Source: an uncultured Clostridium sp. (GTDB lineage: Bacteria > Bacillota > Clostridia > TANB77 > CAG-508). From it: 16,746 nt of DNA. Positions 14,420 to 16,746 of this stretch are shown one piece after another; position 1 is the first letter of the stretch; the number at the start of each line of letters is the position of its first letter. The stretch covers positions 1 through 16,746 of the forward strand of contig CAMSEM010000022.1 in the NCBI GenBank assembly GCA_947057505.1, written 5' to 3'. The notes below the pieces were generated by a model, which was not told the origin of the DNA, made no database searches, and saw only the letters and a list, made by a program, of their open reading frames with translations. The position numbers were made by a program, and so were the translations under genes.

Positions 14420-14695
14420 ATGGCTCATAAGAAAGGTCAAGGTAGTGTTAAGAACGGTAGAGACAGTGAGTCTAAACGTCTAGGACTAAAAAGAGCAGAT
14501 GGTCAAGTGGTACCAGCTGGTAATATATTAGTAAGACAAAGAGGTACTAAAATTCATCCAGGAACCAATGTAGGAATTGGTAGTGATGATACTCTTTATG
14601 CCAAAGTAACTGGAAAAGTTAAATTCGAAAGACTTGGCAGAGATAAAAAGAAAGTCAGTGTTTATCCAGTAGAAGAAGGAAAAAAAGCTGAATAA
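14420..14695 (+). CDS. rpmA: 50S ribosomal protein L27, without cleavable N-terminal extension
   Basis: This 91-residue L27 opens directly with MAHKKGQGSVKNGRDSESKR, the form whose N-terminal tail reaches into the peptidyl-transferase centre. The remainder (GLKRADGQVVPAGNILVRQR, TKIHPGTNVGIGSDDTLYA) is canonical. Many Firmicutes make L27 with an extra segment ending in FF that the Prp protease removes. Here an in-frame TGA at 14411-14413 and the ribosome binding site GGAAGGAG at 14403-14410 exclude an extension. Consistently, no prp gene lies between rplU and rpmA. The gene ends the ribosomal operon at the terminator at 14704-14739. Confidence 0.97.
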   Translation: MAHKKGQGSVKNGRDSESKRLGLKRADGQVVPAGNILVRQRGTKIHPGTNVGIGSDDTLYAKVTGKVKFERLGRDKKKVSVYPVEEGKKAE

Positions 14696-14703
14696 AAAAT
14701 ATT

Positions 14704-14739
14704 AGTCTTCACTTTATATAGTGGGGGCTTTTTCTTTTA
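14704..14739 (+). terminator. rplU-rpmA terminator
   Basis: AGTCTTCACT (14704-14713) pairs with AGTGGGGGCT (14720-14729), using G-U pairs, around a 6-nt loop, followed by TTTTTCTTTT. Confidence 0.75.
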
Positions 14740-14756
14740 CTTTATATAAGAAAGGT

Positions 14757-14876
14757 GTGCGTTAGCGAAAGCAAAGCTTTCGACGCACAGTTGTGCAAGT
14801 TTGCTTTGCAAACTGCACGGCCCAAGGAAACCTAACCTTGTTGTATAGCAAAAATCTAGCGATTTTTCCTATACAA
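14757..14876. repeat. Cluster of three strong hairpins between rpmA and trpS
   Basis: Hairpin A: GTGCGT and CGAAAGC (14757-14772, TAG bulge) with GCTTTCG and ACGCAC (14776-14788). Hairpin B: GTGCA and GTTTGC (14793-14804, single A bulge) with GCAAAC and TGCAC (14808-14818). Hairpin C: TTGTATAG-C-AAAAATC (14841-14856) with GATTTTT-C-CTATACAA (14861-14876), with one C-C mismatch. GCACA/TGTGC between A and B offers an alternative pairing. Neither terminator nor known RNA explains it, and it is far more GC-rich than its surroundings. Confidence 0.6.
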
Positions 14877-14909
14877 TAAAAAAGCTATAGATTTTAAAGC
14901 AATATCTAC

Positions 14910-14938
14910 TTGTAAAATGTGGAAAAATCCAGTATAAT
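14910..14938 (+). promoter_or_regulatory. trpS promoter
   Basis: TTGTAA (14910-14915) and a perfect TATAAT (14933-14938) are separated by 17 bp. The leader is short (about 30 nt), so no T-box riboswitch fits after this promoter. Confidence 0.75.
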
Positions 14939-14975
14939 AAATAAGGTAAATAAATAAAAAAAGGATGATGTGTTC

Positions 14976-16019
14976 ATGGAAGAAAAGAAAAAACGTATGT
15001 TAACAGGAGATAGACCAACAGGTAGATTACATATTGGTCATTATTTTGGCTCTTTAAAAACAAGAGTAGAAATGCAAAATAGTGGTAAATACGACCCATA
15101 TATTTTAATTGCAGATGTGCAAGCATTAACCGATAACTTTAACAATCCAGAAAAAGTAAGAAAAAATGTAAGAGAAGTATTATTAGACTATTTATCAGTA
15201 GGAATAGATCCAGAAAAAGTAACTATCTATATTCAATCTATGATACCAGAAACAGCAGAATTAACAGTATTTTACTCTAACTTAGTTACTATTGCAAGGT
15301 TAGAGAGAAACCCTACTGTCAAAACAGAAATAGCACAAAAAAAAGAATTTTTTGGAGAAAGTGTAACTTATGGATTTTTAGGTTATCCAGTAAGTCAAGC
15401 AGCAGACATCACTGTGGTAGGTGGTACAGCAGTACCAGTTGGAGAAGACCAATTACCATTAATAGAACAATGTAGAGAGATTGTTAGAAAATTTAATAGT
15501 ATTTATGGAGATGTATTAGAAGAACCACAAGCAATATTATCTCAAAATAAAAGAATTAAAGGCTTAGATGGAAATGAAAAAATGGGTAAATCTTTAGGAA
15601 ATGCTATTTACTTAGCAGACACTGAAGAAGAAGTAAACAAAAAAATAATGAGCGCAGTAACAGACCCTGCAAGAATAAAAAAAGATGACCCAGGACACCC
15701 TGATGTATGTATGGTAGCATATTACCATAACCTATTTAGCACCGAAGAAGAAATGAAATGTGTTTGCGAAGAATGTAAAGCTGGCGCAAGAGGATGTGTT
15801 GCTTGTAAAAAACAATTAGCACATAATGTAAACAAATTCTTGAATCCGATGAGAGAAAAAAGAGCATACTATGAACAACATCCAGAATTAATAGAAAAAA
15901 TATTAAAAGAAGGAACAGAAAAAACAAGAAGAACAGCAAAAGAAACCATGAAAAAAGTAAAACAAGCAATGAAATTAGACTACTTTGGGGACGGTGGTCA
16001 GTCACCCTATTTAGGGTGA
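14976..16019 (+). CDS. trpS: Tryptophan-tRNA ligase with probable iron-sulfur cysteine motif
   Basis: This 347-residue class I synthetase joins tryptophan to tRNA-Trp. HIGH is intact at 19-22 and the KMSKS loop is KMGKS at 202-206. GDRPTGRLHIGHY opens the Rossmann fold. Four cysteines, 245, 267, 274 and 277, fall as C-x21-C-x6-C-x2-C, closely matching the C-x22-C-x6-C-x2-C motif that binds a [4Fe-4S] cluster in Thermotoga maritima TrpRS. Starts are possible at GTG 14970 and ATG 14976. The ATG is preferred, with AAGGATG at 14961-14967 about 8 nt away. The C-terminus after KLDYF reads GDGGQSPYLG, encoded by the palindromic element at 15987-16033 that also provides the stop. The usual family ending is therefore probably replaced. 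Confidence 0.95.
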   Translation: MEEKKKRMLTGDRPTGRLHIGHYFGSLKTRVEMQNSGKYDPYILIADVQALTDNFNNPEKVRKNVREVLLDYLSVGIDPEKVTIYIQSMIPETAELTVFYSNLVTIARLERNPTVKTEIAQKKEFFGESVTYGFLGYPVSQAADITVVGGTAVPVGEDQLPLIEQCREIVRKFNSIYGDVLEEPQAILSQNKRIKGLDGNEKMGKSLGNAIYLADTEEEVNKKIMSAVTDPARIKKDDPGHPDVCMVAYYHNLFSTEEEMKCVCEECKAGARGCVACKKQLAHNVNKFLNPMREKRAYYEQHPELIEKILKEGTEKTRRTAKETMKKVKQAMKLDYFGDGGQSPYLG

Positions 16020-16033
16020 CTAAGGGACGCACC
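15987..16033 (+). repeat. REP-like palindromic element overlapping the trpS 3' end
   Basis: AGTCACCCTA (16000-16009) pairs with TAGGGTGACT (16012-16021) around a two-base loop. GGGGACGG and GGGACGCACC flank it in the same orientation. From memory, 'GGGGACGG ... GGGAC-GCACC'-type palindromes recur in many Clostridia and near IS200-like/REP-associated transposases. None is seen in this window. Confidence 0.65.
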
Positions 16034-16105
16034 TTTAAATAAAAGAGAACATATTTAGTAATAAATAAGCTGAGAGTAGTAAAAAAATAGAGGAGATTAA
16101 AAAAC

Positions 16106-16746
16106 ATGTTTACAGACTATGTAAAAATAATGGCAAAAGCCGGAAATGGTGGAGATGGAGCTATTTCATTTAGAAGAGAAAAATATGTGGCAGCAGGTGG
16201 ACCAGATGGTGGTGACGGCGGAAGAGGTGGAAATGTATATTTCGAGGTAGATCCAGATTCTAATACGCTAATTGATTTTCGTTATCAAAAAAAGTTTAAG
16301 GCTCAAAATGGGAAAAATGGAGAGGGTGCTAACCGTTATGGCAAAAGTGGAGAGGATCTAACCATTAAAGTTCCAATTGGAACCATTGTAAAAGATGCAG
16401 AAAATGGAAGAATACTTGCAGATTTATCTGAAAAGGGACAACGAGAGTTGATTTTAGCAGGTGGTAGAGGTGGAAAAGGGAATACTCACTTTGCGACATC
16501 TACAAGACAAGCTCCTCACTTTTCTCAAGAAGGAGAAAAAGGGGAAGAAAAAGAACTGATTTTAGAACTTAAATTACTGGCAGATGTAGGCTTACTTGGT
16601 TTTCCAAATGTAGGTAAATCTACACTATTATCAGTTGTAACAAGTGCTACCCCAAAAATTGCAGATTACCATTTTACAACATTAGAGCCAAATTTAGGTG
16701 TAGTAAAAGGAGAATACGGTGATAGCTTTGTTATGGCAGATATTCC
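16106..16746 (+). CDS. obgE: GTPase Obg (5' part, runs off the window)
   Basis: The first 213 residues are present of a protein that is usually 420 or more. The glycine-rich Obg fold (about 1-158) shows AKAGNGGDGAISFRREKYV, GGPDGGDGGRGGNVYF and AGGRGGKGNTHFATST. The G domain starts at about 160 with DVGLLGFPNVGKST (G1), DYHFTTLEPNLGVV (G2/switch I), and the window ends inside the G3 sequence at ADIP. Obg/CgtA is an essential GTPase acting in 50S ribosome assembly and stress response. AGGAGATT (16091-16098) is the ribosome binding site. The gene follows trpS after 86 nt without a visible promoter, so it may be co-transcribed. The usual rplU-rpmA-obgE order is interrupted here by trpS. Confidence 0.96.
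   Translation, partial: MFTDYVKIMAKAGNGGDGAISFRREKYVAAGGPDGGDGGRGGNVYFEVDPDSNTLIDFRYQKKFKAQNGKNGEGANRYGKSGEDLTIKVPIGTIVKDAENGRILADLSEKGQRELILAGGRGGKGNTHFATSTRQAPHFSQEGEKGEEKELILELKLLADVGLLGFPNVGKSTLLSVVTSATPKIADYHFTTLEPNLGVVKGEYGDSFVMADI

Noticed and set aside
14757..14938. T-box leader for trpS
   Set aside because: No T-box sequence is recognisable and the clear trpS promoter lies downstream of the hairpins.

Overview
The window is AT-rich DNA with AGA-dominated arginine codons, strong sigma-A-type promoters and AGGAGG-type ribosome binding sites. Gene pairs such as rpsO-pnp and rplU-rpmA sit alongside obgE. Together these point to a low-GC Firmicute, most likely an uncultured gut-type member of the Clostridia. 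The pilin-like protein at 12270-13592 looks like families I associate with such lineages. Species cannot be assigned from the sequence alone.

Layout. 1-1675: tandem terminators of an upstream gene, then a promoter driving a GNAT acetyltransferase overlapping a class I glutamine-amidotransferase-like (C26/PuuD-like) gene, followed by the C-terminal remnant of a nitroreductase. 1676-3292: two convergent genes with unusual codon use, a DUF4097-like beta-solenoid protein and an unrecognised 138-residue protein, separated by a perfect 18-bp stem that can terminate both. 3293-6192: rpsO and pnp (30S protein S15 and polynucleotide phosphorylase), each with a structured leader. 6193-8828: a membrane GT2 glycosyltransferase and a SanA/YdcF-like membrane protein, flanked by two long dyad elements that appear to belong to one repeat family. 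8829-11906: a minus-strand operon of two polytopic GT-C/GT39-like glycosyltransferases. 12077-13779: tandem promoters, a prepilin-like protein with an FGE/C-type-lectin-like C-terminus, and a decayed fragment of a second copy. 13816-16746: rplU and rpmA behind a structured L21-type leader, three strong hairpins, trpS, and the 5' part of obgE, which runs off the window.

The window combines conserved translation and RNA-decay genes (rpsO, pnp, rplU, rpmA, trpS, obgE) with cell-envelope genes (three glycosyltransferases, a SanA-like protein and a pilin-like surface protein). A joint role for the envelope genes in building or decorating the surface is plausible but is inference only.

The best leads are these: an L27 that lacks the Firmicute cleavable N-terminal extension, together with absence of the Prp protease gene; a TrpRS carrying a probable [4Fe-4S] cysteine motif, whose C-terminus has been rewritten by a REP-like palindrome; the pilin/FGE-like fusion with a nearby relic paralog; and a family of intergenic dyads with a conserved frame but variable hairpin content. 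I see no CRISPR array, tRNA, rRNA, complete transposase or recognisable defence system.
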